From Lasiosphaeria ovina (Eukaryota; Ascomycota; Sordariomycetes; Sordariales; Lasiosphaeriaceae): a DNA stretch of 64,000 nucleotides. The number at the start of each line of letters is the position of its first letter. Positions within the stretch are counted from its first letter, which is position 1. The DNA is taken from the NCBI GenBank assembly GCA_033439765.1, contig JAULSN010000006.1, forward strand, positions 496,001-560,000, given 5' to 3'. Position numbers and translations under genes: made by a program. Under the pieces are notes generated by a model, which saw only the letters and a program-made list of their open reading frames with translations, ran no database searches and was not told the origin of the DNA. This document shows positions 45,344 to 55,573 of this stretch, piece by piece.

Positions 45344-47288
45344 ATCTGAAATCTGTAGCTGCGTCTGCTAGTTGGGCTAGAAGACGAAGAACGGCGACGG
45401 ATTTGAGAGGCGTCTGGGGTAGCTGCTGCACACTTTTAGGTGTTGGATGACGATTTGATTTACACGTCGAACATGAATTGGGATGGGATTGTATGTGAAA
45501 AAGACAGGCGGAGGGATTTTCCAAAAGATATGTCTCATGAGGTTTGACACTAAATAGGTTGGACCGAGTGGGGGAGGGCGGCATTGCTCAAACATGTTTT
45601 ATTTTACCTACTATACCCCTGTTGTTTCTGTATCTGTGTTCTCGGAAGCACTATACCTATATATATGACTTTTCCCGCCAGCGCGCAAGCATTCAGGTGG
45701 TCGGGACGGAAAGGTGAGGTGAGTTTGAGGATATTCGGCAGTCTCTACCAAAAACGAAGCAGACTTGGGATGTGGGCTAGCATCCAAATTGAGGTACGGG
45801 TAGGGCCCCGCAATATACCACGGTACGTAGGAACCTGCCCAACCTAGAAAGTCCAGCACATTGGTGGAGTAATGTCGTACATGAAACTGCCAGAGAGCTC
45901 CAGCCGAGCGCCCCGTCCCGTTGAATCCCAGGTGCAAGTGCAATGGGGAAGCGGTGACAGACGGCGTGGGGGCTCGGTCGACGGGTACGTATTGGTAGGT
46001 GAACGGATGGATACTAGGACGTTTTTGGAGTACGAGGACCATGTTCCCATTCTCTATCCTCGGTCGGCCAAAAAACGGTTCAGCGCGCAAGCGATCTTGA
46101 CGAGGCGCATATGGAGTGGACCATCCGTGTAATTCGCGATGGGGAATACGCCATCGGAAGCTGTGCCAAGCCGTCCAGTGTGGATACGGACGGAAGGGCT
46201 ACCTGGAGCGCTCGGTACTGTGTGTACGGTATAGTAACGTGCGGATACTTACATACCTTGGGCGTATCAAAGGTATTAGTATCCGTAGTACAGAATAGTC
46301 CCCCGCATTTGCTCACAACTTGAACCTGAACCTGCATTCCATCCTTACCCCGTGTGCTGCTTGCTAGTAGTAGCCTGTCTGCCGATATAGGTCGCTCTTT
46401 CCCGGTGCTGTTATATCCAACCAAAAATGGGTGGGGGGGTAGCGATTCAACTTCTCCTCCTCATTAAACCCCCTTCCCGCCGTCCCGGATTGCCGGAATA
46501 GGTACTAGCCGCAGATAATGGTGGCATGGTGGTAAATCGATTCCCTGATAATAATACCAGGGATATTGATTACTCGGGGTCGAGTCTCGGGCTGCACAGG
46601 ACGGCACTGCATCTGGACCAGATATCTGTTCGTGGGAGGGTTTCACGCTATTCGTAATGTATGTACTGTACAGAACCTCGTGGCTGTCAAAGAACAGTGG
46701 CGCTTGAGGCCTGAGGCTTGATGGGCTGCTCGCCTTGGCCTAGGTGCGGATAACGTTAGACGTTGGGAGCTCCGTACAACCACGGGGTATCAGATAGACG
46801 AGAGAGACTAGCCTCGGAGGTTATGTCATCTTATCGCCGATCAGCCTTGGGCCAGACAGCTGGCCAGACCTCGCGGTTGACATACGCACCCAAGGCACCC
46901 TTCCCCCGCTCAAGTCCGGCCTCTTTTTACGTCCGAGTCGTGGACAGCGCGCGCCGCGAGCCTGCAAACTTCAAGCATCCATTTGCCTCCTCCGACACCG
47001 TAACCCGAGGTCCCACCCCGCCCAGTGCTGTGACTGTCGCTGGCTGCCATTCCGATCGGCATTTCAAGCTTCAACTCTCTACTTGACATCTTGACCTCTT
47101 GAAGAGGCCGTCCGAGACAGCCTTATTACAGAGACAACTCTCGTTCCCCAAACCACTTTTATCCTGAGATTATCGGCGGTGCACCTCGCATCCATCTTTT
47201 TTATCTTTCATTGTATCATCGGTTCAGCAGCGTCTGCAACCCGGGTCTATCTGTCAAACTGCGAATCGCACCTGTCCTAGGTGTCAAT
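45344..47288. other. Intergenic between C2H2 regulator and F-box gene
   Basis: This is 1.9 kb holding the regulator's 3' UTR and the F-box promoter. A short hairpin (CCCTGATAATAATACCAGGG) lies near 46,543. A GGGGTCGAGTCTC near 46,577 recalls a tRNA box B but has no matching box A. No gene is called. Confidence 0.45.
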
Positions 47289-49259
47289 ATGGCGGTGCTT
47301 CTCATACAGCTGCCCCCCGAGATAGTCCACAACATTCTCAGTTTTGTGGACCCCGACACTCTGCCCGTGCTGCAGAAGACATGTCGCTATTTCTATACGT
47401 TTGTGAAGGGCAACAGTGCCCTGTGCCGCGAAATCTACTGCCACACTCTGGTAACGACCCCCCGCTCCCGTCCCCATCCCCGTCCCTGTATACGGATATG
47501 GATATAAGTGAATGCCACGCCGCTGATCTCCTGCCAGGATGAGCCTCCCTCTTATGACCTTGACTGGGAACGGGAGCTTCAGGACGTCTTGCGCCTTCGC
47601 CGTATCTGCGCGCGCAAAGGCACTGAGAAGGTGAGCCCAAGTGTCTGTGAGGCCGTTGTGGCCCGTGTTCGGGTCGACAGGGAGATGAGGTTGTCGGACA
47701 TGGCTAATCAAAGAACTCTCCCCCTCCCCCCCGGTTCTTCTTTCTTCAGAAATCAGAACTCCCTTTCGTCTTCAATACTGCTACGCGTCTGCTCAAGAAC
47801 GCGTCTCGTGGAGGCACCCGGCAAGCTCGGTCGGTGACGTACCCAGAGTCGCGCAATGCCTCGCTTCTCACGGAGCTCTTCGAGAGCGACGAGAACCGCG
47901 AGGCCTTCCTCTCGCGCTCGTTCCTGTTTGAGCGCGCCCGTGGCCGGACCAACGGCATCCAGAACCCGCCGCAGGAAGACCACCAGCAGAGCGCCAAGCT
48001 CCACAGCCTCTTCGGCATGCCGCTGCTGAAGCTCGGCCGCACGCGGTCCTCGAGGATGTACCCCTTCGCGTGCTCCAAGGTGTACGATCTGCGCGAGTAC
48101 ACCGAGGACACTCGGTGGGGCCCCTTTATGAACGACGGCAGCGACCGCATCGACTGGGAGAAAGTCGAGGCCATCTTGCTTGTGCTTCGAAACAACATGA
48201 ATAACAAAGGCCTCGATACCTTTCCCATCTTTTCCAACTTCTGGAACAAGGCGTTTGGCGGCTCCTGGCCCCGTAGCTATATCCCCTGGCCAGAGGAGCA
48301 AGAGCGCTCCGAGCTCGAGCTGCAGGATCCCTACAACGTGTCGGGCACGTGGCTGCGAGTGGTGTGCTTCCTGGGTCGGTAATTCCTGATACGAGCCCCG
48401 ATGCCCCTCATTCGTGTCATGCTAACTTGCAGGGGCAACAAAGACTACAACGACTTCTTTAGCTACAACTTCCCCATCGGGGATCATCTGCCAGACAACA
48501 TCCCGCGGCCGGCTTTGAATACCGGAGAAGCTACCCGGCTCATCCTCATGAAGATCCACGTGACCAAGATTAAAGCGCCCGGAGAGTCAGACGGGCAGGA
48601 TCACCCTGTCGTGCATTTTGAGGGCTTCTCGCGGTCGTTGGACGGCTCGTGGGACGAGAATGCTGATTCGGATCTGCGAGGTGAAATTAACCTACGGGGT
48701 GATTTTCCACCAAGCGAACGCACTTTTGAAGGCCATTGTATGCTGACACGTCTTCCATTTCTGTTTGTAGGCACCGCTCGCATGACGCCCGAGGGCGAGG
48801 TTCGCTGGACGACTTATTCAATCTTTAGCGGTATTGAACGATGGAAGAGCGAAGGCATCCAGCTCGGCGGGATCCAGTCGGCCAGAGGCGTCGTGGGAAA
48901 CTGGTTTGACAAGTACTGCCCCCACATACCCGCATTGTCGTCGTTGTGTCTGACTGTTTGGCGGTAGGGATCTGGACCCCCACGGGCCGTGTGGACCTAC
49001 GGCGTTTTGGAAGATATCCGACCTCGAACCAAACAGCGACGACCAGCAGGTCCTTCTGCATGACTTCCTCCCTATTGGTGAGCCGCTACTCTCTAGGCGT
49101 TTCTTCTAAACTTAGTGTTTTCCGGAAGCATACTGACAATCTGCAGTAGATGGCTACGAGGAGGAGCTTGACGAAGAGGAATACCTAGACGGCCTTGGTG
49201 ATATCCTGCTGCCCGTAGATCTTGAGATCAACGAGTTCTTCGGCGGTGACGATGATTGA
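47289..49259 (+). CDS. F-box protein
   Basis: Seven exons, 47289-47450, 47538-47630, 47750-48378, 48433-48680, 48771-48912, 48968-49077 and 49147-49259, give 498 aa. The F-box is at about 6-54 (LPPEIVHNILSFVDPDTLPV), immediately followed by the first intron. The rest is a conserved fungal region without repeats I can name: GTWLRVVCFLGR|GNKDYNDFFSYN, then LRG|TARMTPEGEVRWTTYSIF, then VGNWFDK|DLDPHGPCGPTAFWK. It ends with an acidic tail (YEEELDEEEYLDGLGD...). F-box proteins recruit substrates to SCF (Skp1-Cul1) ubiquitin ligases; the client is unknown. Intron 4 has two possible donors in the same phase (48681 or 48699), giving 498 or 504 aa. The start is the ATG right before the F-box; earlier in-frame codons lie in the leader. 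Confidence 0.88.
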
Positions 49260-49623
49260 TCGGGCGACGATAAGGGGACGGGCGTGGTTCGCGTCCGAAT
49301 TTCTTGGCGTGAACGTTCACTCATTATCTCTTGCTTATTCGCTTCTTCTCCCCTTGCCTTGACTGGACGGACGCTCAGTTATATGTTGATCATACTACCC
49401 AACCTTTTGTCCCCCTTTTTTTTCCTTTTGAAAGCAAAAAGATTGCACCAGGACACCTAAAAGAGACGCCATTAATGAACAGCAACGGGAAAAGGAAATG
49501 CGAAATATTGGCATGCGCTTTGGTGGTTTTGATATGTATATCTAGGTTATATACATATCCAATTCTTCAGTAGGTCCATCCCGTACCTTAACAAAGCCGA
49601 GCCCCAGCAACATCTCGTCTAGA
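49260..49623. other. Convergent 3' region F-box/thioesterase
   Basis: This is 364 bp between two stop codons with T-rich DNA (a TTTTTTTT run near 49,420). No gene is seen. Confidence 0.5.
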
Positions 49624-50569
49624 TCATATCTTACTGCCAACCGGGGGATCCGTGTTGAACTTGCCGTGCTCGCACGTCGCCACCAGCGCGCCGTCGTCGG
49701 CCCGCCGAATCGCGCCCCGCAGCGAGCACAGCCTCTTGCCCGCGTGCACCACCTCGGCCTCGATCAGCACCGCCGCCCCCGAAGGCGCCGGCCGCAGGTA
49801 CGTCACGTTGAGCGTCCGGCTGACCCCCAGGTAGTGCCAGTGTCCTGGTGCGGAGACGAGCGCTATGGCGGTTGACGTGCAGTAGTCGAACAGCGTCGCG
49901 ATGCACCCGCCGTGGAGGCTGCCTAGGCGGTTGCTGTGTGTGTAAAGCAGTGTTGGCTTTTGGCTTGTTTTCTGTGTTTTTTTTTTTTTTTGGCAGGAAC
50001 AGGTGGGGAGAGAGAGAGACGGAAGGGAGGAAAGAAAGAAAGAAAGAAAGATGGGGGGGGGGGGGGGGAAGGAAAGTGAAAAAGGGGAAAGAAAACAACA
50101 ACAACATACCAGTGCGACGGCTGGACCGTGTACCGGAACACGACGCGCGGGTGTGGCAGCGTTGCGTCGGCGGATACGACTTCGAGGTACGGCACGAGCG
50201 TGTTGGTCCATTCCTAAGAGTGGGAAGGAGGTGTTAATGGTGCAGTGAAGTAGATGTGCATAGGCAGGTAGGTCTAGAGAGGGGAAAGGAAGCAGTGCCA
50301 AGGGGGTGCGGTGTGAAGTGGTATATGGTGAAGGATGTGGGATGGGATGCGAAATGGGATGGATGCTGCTTCATGATATAGCCATGGGCCCCCCTTATTT
50401 GTATTGTCGTCTGTGTCTTTCATACTCAGGGGGCCAAGTCCGCGCCACGCTGTGCACGTACATGGTCGCTGAGATCGTCAACGAGCTCCCTTCCGCGCTT
50501 CATGAGCTCAGTCACTCGTTGCACGCCGGTGGCCTCGGCCGGGCTGGACTTTGCCGTGTTCTTGGCCAT
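49624..50569 (-). CDS. Hotdog-fold thioesterase (PaaI/ACOT13-like)
   Basis: Three exons, 50462-50569, 50110-50213 and 49624-49933, give 173 aa. Exon 1 (MAKNTAKSSPAEATGVQRVT...) ends ...VDDLSDH. Exon 2 holds TNTLVPYLEVVSADATLPHP. The join RYTVQPSH|CNRLGSLHGGC brings the HGG catalytic motif (78-80) of hotdog thioesterases, followed by LFDYCTSTAIAL, LNVTYLRPAPSGAAVLIEAE and GKRLCSLRGAIRRADDGALV. Family members hydrolyse acyl-CoA thioesters; the acyl group cannot be told from sequence. There is no clear targeting peptide and no peroxisomal C-terminus (it ends VGSKI), although PEX12 lies next door in divergent orientation. Introns are long for this organism (176 and 248 nt); intron 2 carries a C16 run and CTTT repeats on the transcript strand. 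Confidence 0.88.
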
Positions 50570-51176
50570 GTTGTGTTGTGTTGTGTTGTGTTGTTGTTGT
50601 GGTTGATGTTTTGGGGGGCGTGCGGTAAGGGGTTAAATGGAGAAGGTAAAAGGGGGACTAATACGGAGTGCCAGCCGGGTATGTATTGGATGTAATTATG
50701 TGCTGCACAGCACACGACCTGAGGTAGGCACTTGCATAGATTCAGGATAAAAGAGTGGATATAGAGCTAAAACAGCCAATGTGATACCGAGTGTTGTCAA
50801 CGATGAGCTTCCTAGCTCGCCAGGTCGGTGATGTTTGACCCAATTTCCGGGCGGGCTTGTTGCAAGTCCAGTCCAGTGGTGTAAGGGGCTGGAATAGCGG
50901 CTTGTCCTTACCGTGCTAAAGTGGATTTGGCGTGCTTTAAACCAAGCCTGGGGAATACCGACCTGAGGCAGGGCAGTTCCCCGCATTTCCCCAAACCTGG
51001 CGTGCCTCGGCAAGTCCAGGACAGGGGGGCTGCACTGGGCTTCGGGCAGCTTGGCGGCGGCACAGCATCCCTACCACCTGCAACCTTACCCGACATCAGT
51101 TCTTTGGTTCCCATCCGACCTCATCAATCTATTTATCGACGGCATCGAATTCAATTGATTTGATGGGTGGACAGCG
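50570..51176. promoter_or_regulatory. Bidirectional promoter region thioesterase/PEX12
   Basis: This 607-bp spacer separates divergent starts. GTTGT repeats lie just upstream of the thioesterase start. No other gene is seen. Confidence 0.5.
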
Positions 51177-52499
51177 ATGGAGTTTGTGACGGCCCTCCGG
51201 GGCAGCTTCGACGATGGCAAGCCGTCGCTGTTTGAGCTGCTGTCGGAGCAGCAGCTGGCGGGACTGCTCCCGCCGACGCTGCGCTACCTGTTGACGGTGG
51301 CCACGCAGCGCTACCCGCGCCATCTGCTGCGCGTGCTCAACTCGTTCGACGAGCTCTACGCCCTCGCCGCCCTCGTGGTCGAGCGCCACTACCTGCGCAC
51401 GCGCGCCGGGTCCTTCACCGAGCACTTCTACGGGCTCAAGCGCGAAAAGGCCCTGGCCGCCGACATCCCGCGCGCCGCCCACTCCGCCCCCGCCGTCGTG
51501 CGCGACGCCCTGCGCCTGACCTCGGCCGACGTCTGGCGCAACCTCGCCGTCATGGTCGCCCTCCCCTACCTCAAGCGCAAGCTCGACGAGTCGTACGAGG
51601 TCGACGCCCCCCGCGCCCTGCTCGGCCAAGCCTACTCGCGCCTGCCCCCCGGCGCCCGCTGGAGGGACCGCCTGCTGCACTACTACCGCTGGTTCCTGCG
51701 CAACGTCTACCCCAGCGTCAACGCCGCCTACTACTTTGCCCTGCTGGCCTTCAACCTGGCCTACCTCTTCGACAACGCCCGCACCCACAACCCCTTCCTC
51801 TGGCTGATCGGCACCCGCGTGCGCCGCATGAACGCCGCCGACTACCGCGCCGTCGAGGAAGCCCTGACCAAGACGACGTCTGCCGCTGCCGCCGCCGCGA
51901 GCCCTGCCGCCGCCGGCACCTCGGCCATGCTGCTGTCGTCGCCCCGCGCCGTGGGCGCCCGCCTGCTGGGCGGCCTGTCGCTGGTGCTGCCCACGAGCAT
52001 CTTTGCCCTCAAGTTCCTTGAGTGGTGGTACGCGTCCGACTTTGCCAAGCAGCTGTCGCGCAAGGCCGGCGAGAGCCTCAGCCTGCCCCCGCCGGTTGTG
52101 ACGGGGCTGCCCGACGACGGGAGCGGCCCGGCGAAAAGGGCCATCTCAAAGACAGCAGAAGAGGAAGACAAAGACAACGACGACGACGACAGCGACCTGT
52201 CCCCGGAGACGGCGTACATCGCGGCGTCGTCGCTGCTGCCCATCTTCACCGTGCGCGCCCCCGCGCGCTCCGACACGTGCCCCATCTGCGAGGACGCCAT
52301 GGCGACCCCCACGGCCTGCCAGACGGGCGTCGTCTACTGCTACCGCTGCATCCACCGCTGGCTGACGGGCGACCACCCGCGCCAGGAGCGCTTCATGGCC
52401 GGCAGGGAGGGCCGCTGGGAGAGCGGCGCCGGACGCTGCGCCGTCACGGGCCGCCGCGTGCTGGGCGGCACCGAGTCGCTGAGGCGCATCATGGTGTGA
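51177..52499 (+). CDS. PEX12: Peroxisome biogenesis protein 12 (RING peroxin)
   Basis: Single exon of 440 aa. The N-terminal Pex2/Pex12 domain begins [20 protein letters not shown], continues [20 protein letters not shown] and [20 protein letters not shown], and contains several hydrophobic helices ([20 protein letters not shown]). A low-complexity Ala stretch and an acidic run precede the C-terminal RING-like domain: C368-x2-C371, C381 and C388-x2-C391, CIHRWL. As in other PEX12 proteins it lacks the full set of zinc ligands. With PEX2 and PEX10 it forms the peroxisomal membrane ubiquitin ligase that ubiquitinates PEX5 for recycling. GC-rich third positions are strong, hence the long false frames on the other strand. 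Confidence 0.95.
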   Translation: MEFVTALRGSFDDGKPSLFELLSEQQLAGLLPPTLRYLLTVATQRYPRHLLRVLNSFDELYALAALVVERHYLRTRAGSFTEHFYGLKREKALAADIPRAAHSAPAVVRDALRLTSADVWRNLAVMVALPYLKRKLDESYEVDAPRALLGQAYSRLPPGARWRDRLLHYYRWFLRNVYPSVNAAYYFALLAFNLAYLFDNARTHNPFLWLIGTRVRRMNAADYRAVEEALTKTTSAAAAAASPAAAGTSAMLLSSPRAVGARLLGGLSLVLPTSIFALKFLEWWYASDFAKQLSRKAGESLSLPPPVVTGLPDDGSGPAKRAISKTAEEEDKDNDDDDSDLSPETAYIAASSLLPIFTVRAPARSDTCPICEDAMATPTACQTGVVYCYRCIHRWLTGDHPRQERFMAGREGRWESGAGRCAVTGRRVLGGTESLRRIMV

Positions 52500-53091
52500 A
52501 AGCCTAGTTATATCGTAGAGAGTGTGCGTTGCGTGTTGTAAGCTGTGTGTGTGTTTGTGATGTATATAGCATAGGGCGGCACAGGCCGGCTGGTTGAGCA
52601 AGGTGCCTGTAGTTGCGAGTTGGCGAGCGCATAGCGAAGGGGTGGCGTTTTCGGATCAGGGCTGGCAAAAAATGGTTTATTGGATGCGAGGAAAGAAAGG
52701 TTCTATACTGTACATATAATTTACGTCAACGAAACAGTTGCTTTCTGTGTATTATTGTATACTATTGCCTTGAATGAAGCTAGCGGTGTGTTGCTGACAT
52801 TGTTTATATCCAGACGGCAAGTGTAACTACCTAGGCAACACACTTTAGAGGCCATGTATTCCCTTTTGTTCTCATCTAGACGAATGAACATACGACGCAC
52901 CGCCAACATCCCTTGGATGCTTGATGCACAACTCTGGGCAATGATCTCGCCTTCTGTCGTCCCCTTTTCAAATCAACCACTTGTTCAAGGTACAGGTAGT
53001 GTATGTACAGTATGCAGGCAGGCCAACAACGATGCCGACGAGCCCAGCCCAGACATTCTTCCTCTGCGTATGACTACCACCGCCGCCGCCA
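52500..53091. other. Convergent 3' region PEX12/phosphoesterase
   Basis: This is 592 bp between two stop codons, with GTGTGT DNA near 52,545. No gene is seen. Confidence 0.5.
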
Positions 53092-54395
53092 TCACAGCTC
53101 GACCACGGCGGCAGCGTTGCGGCGCACGAGCTTCCCCGTGTTTCCGCGGACGACGGCAGCATTGACCATAAGACCACCATTATTAGTGCCCGGCCCAAGC
53201 ATGAGCCACTTGAACAGGACGCTATTCACCCCGTACCACAGCACGTTGAACGCGTCGGCCCACGCCGGGCCGGGCAGCAGGTCGCGCAGCGGGCCCTTGC
53301 ACCGCCGCGCCATCAGCGCCTCGTACGCCCGCTGGCACTCGTCAAAGTACACGGCCTGCCGCCCACGGCCCCAGTGCACGTGCCCGAAGACGTGCAGCTT
53401 GGGCTTGACGCGCCAGACCTCGTCCAGCAGTCCGGCGCAGCCCACGCCGGCGAGGTCGAGGTGGTAGCGCTGGAGGGCGGTGAGCTGTTGTGTGTTGGTT
53501 TTTTTTTTTGGGGGGGGGGGGGGGGGGGGACGAAAAGACTCACCGGCGGCGTGTGCGTGACCAGCACGTCCGTCTCGGGGGGGATCCTGCCGTGCCAGGG
53601 GTGCAGGTGCCGCTCGTACTGGAATCTGAGGAGGCGCGGAGGCGGTCAGTTGTTTCTGTCGGTGCTGGCAGGTGGACAGGGTATTTGTGGGAAAGGGGGG
53701 AAGTGCGAGGAGGTCAAAGTGTAAACAATCGCCCCTTGGGGAAAGAAACCCGGGGTAGTCGGGGACAAGCCAAAAGAAGAAGACTAGCGCCAGAATTAAG
53801 AGGAGGAAAAGAAGAACAAAACTCACGCATTAGTCGGTCCCCCGCACGTTGGCACCGCCGGCGAGCCGTAGACATTCAGCTTCCTGCCGCCCTTGAACTC
53901 GAGCGTGACGGAGCTGTTCTCGAGGTAGACGACACCCTTGAAGTCCACCTCCCCATCCGCTTCTCCGTCCCCATCCCCTTCCCCTCTTGAACTCCTCGCA
54001 GCATCAGCAAGCGCCCTCCTCGCGTCGGGATCGAACCACGAGTCGTGGTTGCCGGCCACGACGACCTTGTGGCGGTGCGGCAGGGCGGCGAGCCAGTCGA
54101 GCTGGGCCTGGATGGCGGCCGCGGAGCCGGCGTCGGTCAGGTCGCCGCAGTGCACGAGCAGGTCGCCGTCGGGCACGTCGGGCACCACGTGGCCGTGCGT
54201 GTCGGACAGGCAGACGACCTTGATCGTGCTGGTGTGCCCGTGGCCGGGGCGGAAGGGCCGCCCGCGCAGGAGCAGCAGCACGGCGTACAGCCACGCTACG
54301 AGCCAGTGCAGCGGCGAGTCGAGCAGGCTGTCTAGCAGCGTCGGCCGCTCCCATGTGTTGGGCCGGCGGAGGCGGAGCCAGACGAGGAGGCCCAT
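53092..54395 (-). CDS. Calcineurin-like metallophosphoesterase with N-terminal membrane helix
   Basis: Three exons, 53827-54395, 53544-53625 and 53092-53484, give 347 aa. A hydrophobic helix at about 28-44 (PLHWLVAWLYAVLLLLR) probably anchors it. The metallophosphoesterase motifs follow: D65-T-H67 (VVCLSDTHGH), G84-D85 (HCGDLTD), G115-N-H-D (VVVAGNHDSW), TH in VLVTHTPP and GHVH (LHVFGHVHWGRG). These ligate the two metals. The fungal members are mostly uncharacterised; related animal proteins (MPPED family) have phosphodiesterase activity. Intron 2 (53485-53543, 59 nt) is almost entirely homopolymeric on the transcript strand (a C20 run, then ten A's), yet donor GTGAGT and acceptor CAG remain. 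An Asp/Gly/Glu-rich loop (SRGEGDGDGEADGEVDFKG) lies between motifs. Confidence 0.88.
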
Positions 54396-55573
54396 CTTTT
54401 TTGTGTTGTGTTGTGTCGTTCACTTTTCCCCCCTTTCTTTCCTTTTCACTTGGTGGACCTATGCCACTCTAAACCGTCACGGCCACAGTCACAGTCACGG
54501 TTGACCCGACCCGACCTGCCCTGACCTCAAGTAAACCGACTGACTGACCGAGAGTTGAGCTACTTGCTGGAAAAACAAGCCAACCTACCCTGCCCTATGC
54601 TCCGGTAGGTTCAAGAGTCCCAGTCCCAACGCACAAACGCTGCATGCACAGGGGCTCAGTCGTCTAGCTGGCGTGTGTCATGCCCGGCCCATGTTTTCTG
54701 TGATTCGGCGAGCTACTGAATGAGGTTGACGAGATAGATAGATACGAGCTACGCACAGCGTGGAATATTGCCAGTTCGGTAGTGTAGCGTAGGTTGAATT
54801 TGTGTCAAGCCCGCCGACAGACAGGCAGACAGACAGACAGGTGCGTCCAAGTGGTTGGTCTGTGATGTATGTGTGTGTGTGCGTGTGCGTGTGCGTGTGC
54901 GTGTGTCGTATCGAGAAGCATGTGTCAGAGGTGAAAGGCTGCATGTGGTTCGATTGATTGGCTGCGGGGTACTCGTTCCGTCCTGATGGTAAGTCAACTA
55001 ACTGGACTCGAGCTTCTTTAGACCCAGTTGACAAGTCGACGTTGAAAGAAGCAGCAACAGAGCTGCAGCATGTAATTGAAGATGTGGCAGTAAGGTAATA
55101 TAGCAGGGTGGAATTTTAGAATACTCCGCCTGTCTAGATCCTCTTGCATCTCAAAGTTCCAAGCAAACATCCATGGCGCGGCATCTCGAGGCCGCTAGAC
55201 TAGCCTCTGCAAGGTGTCGTCATTATGTACTGTACTGTACAACTGACACCACGGCACAAGTGCAGTGCAGTACGGCCTCTCCATAGATGACAAACACCCA
55301 CAACAAAGACCACGGAATTCAGCACAGTGATACAGATACTGCCCAGTTCGCCTCTATTCAAACTCTGACCACCACAACACAACGCCATGTGCCCCTTAAT
55401 ACTCCGTACCTATAGGTAGGTATAAATCCAATAGAACCAACCGTCCCAATGCCTGCCGATGTAAACCCCAACCACTCAGACCCGCTCCTTTTGCGCAAGA
55501 ACGCCAGAATGCCAATAATGCATGCAATTAACCTACACGGTACCGCACCCCCTGAACAACCCAAGAACCAGGT
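54396..55573. other. Intergenic, phosphoesterase promoter and TM9SF 3' region
   Basis: This is 1.2 kb without a recognisable gene. It holds a GTGTGC microsatellite at about 54868-54906 and one exact TACGGAGTA (minus strand) at 55400-55408. Confidence 0.5.
54868..54906. repeat. GTGTGC/GTGTGT microsatellite
   Basis: About six tandem units of the same motif as in the TM9SF leader, in the spacer between the phosphoesterase and the TM9SF gene. Confidence 0.7.

Noticed and set aside
46540..46600. tRNA-like sequence (GGGGTCGAGTCTC and a nearby hairpin)
   Set aside because: No box A at the right distance and no cloverleaf could be drawn.
47211..47288. Upstream extension of the F-box protein by 26 codons
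   Set aside because: The added peptide (MYHRFSSVCNPG...) looks like leader sequence, while the ATG at 47289 lies right before the F-box in a normal spacing.
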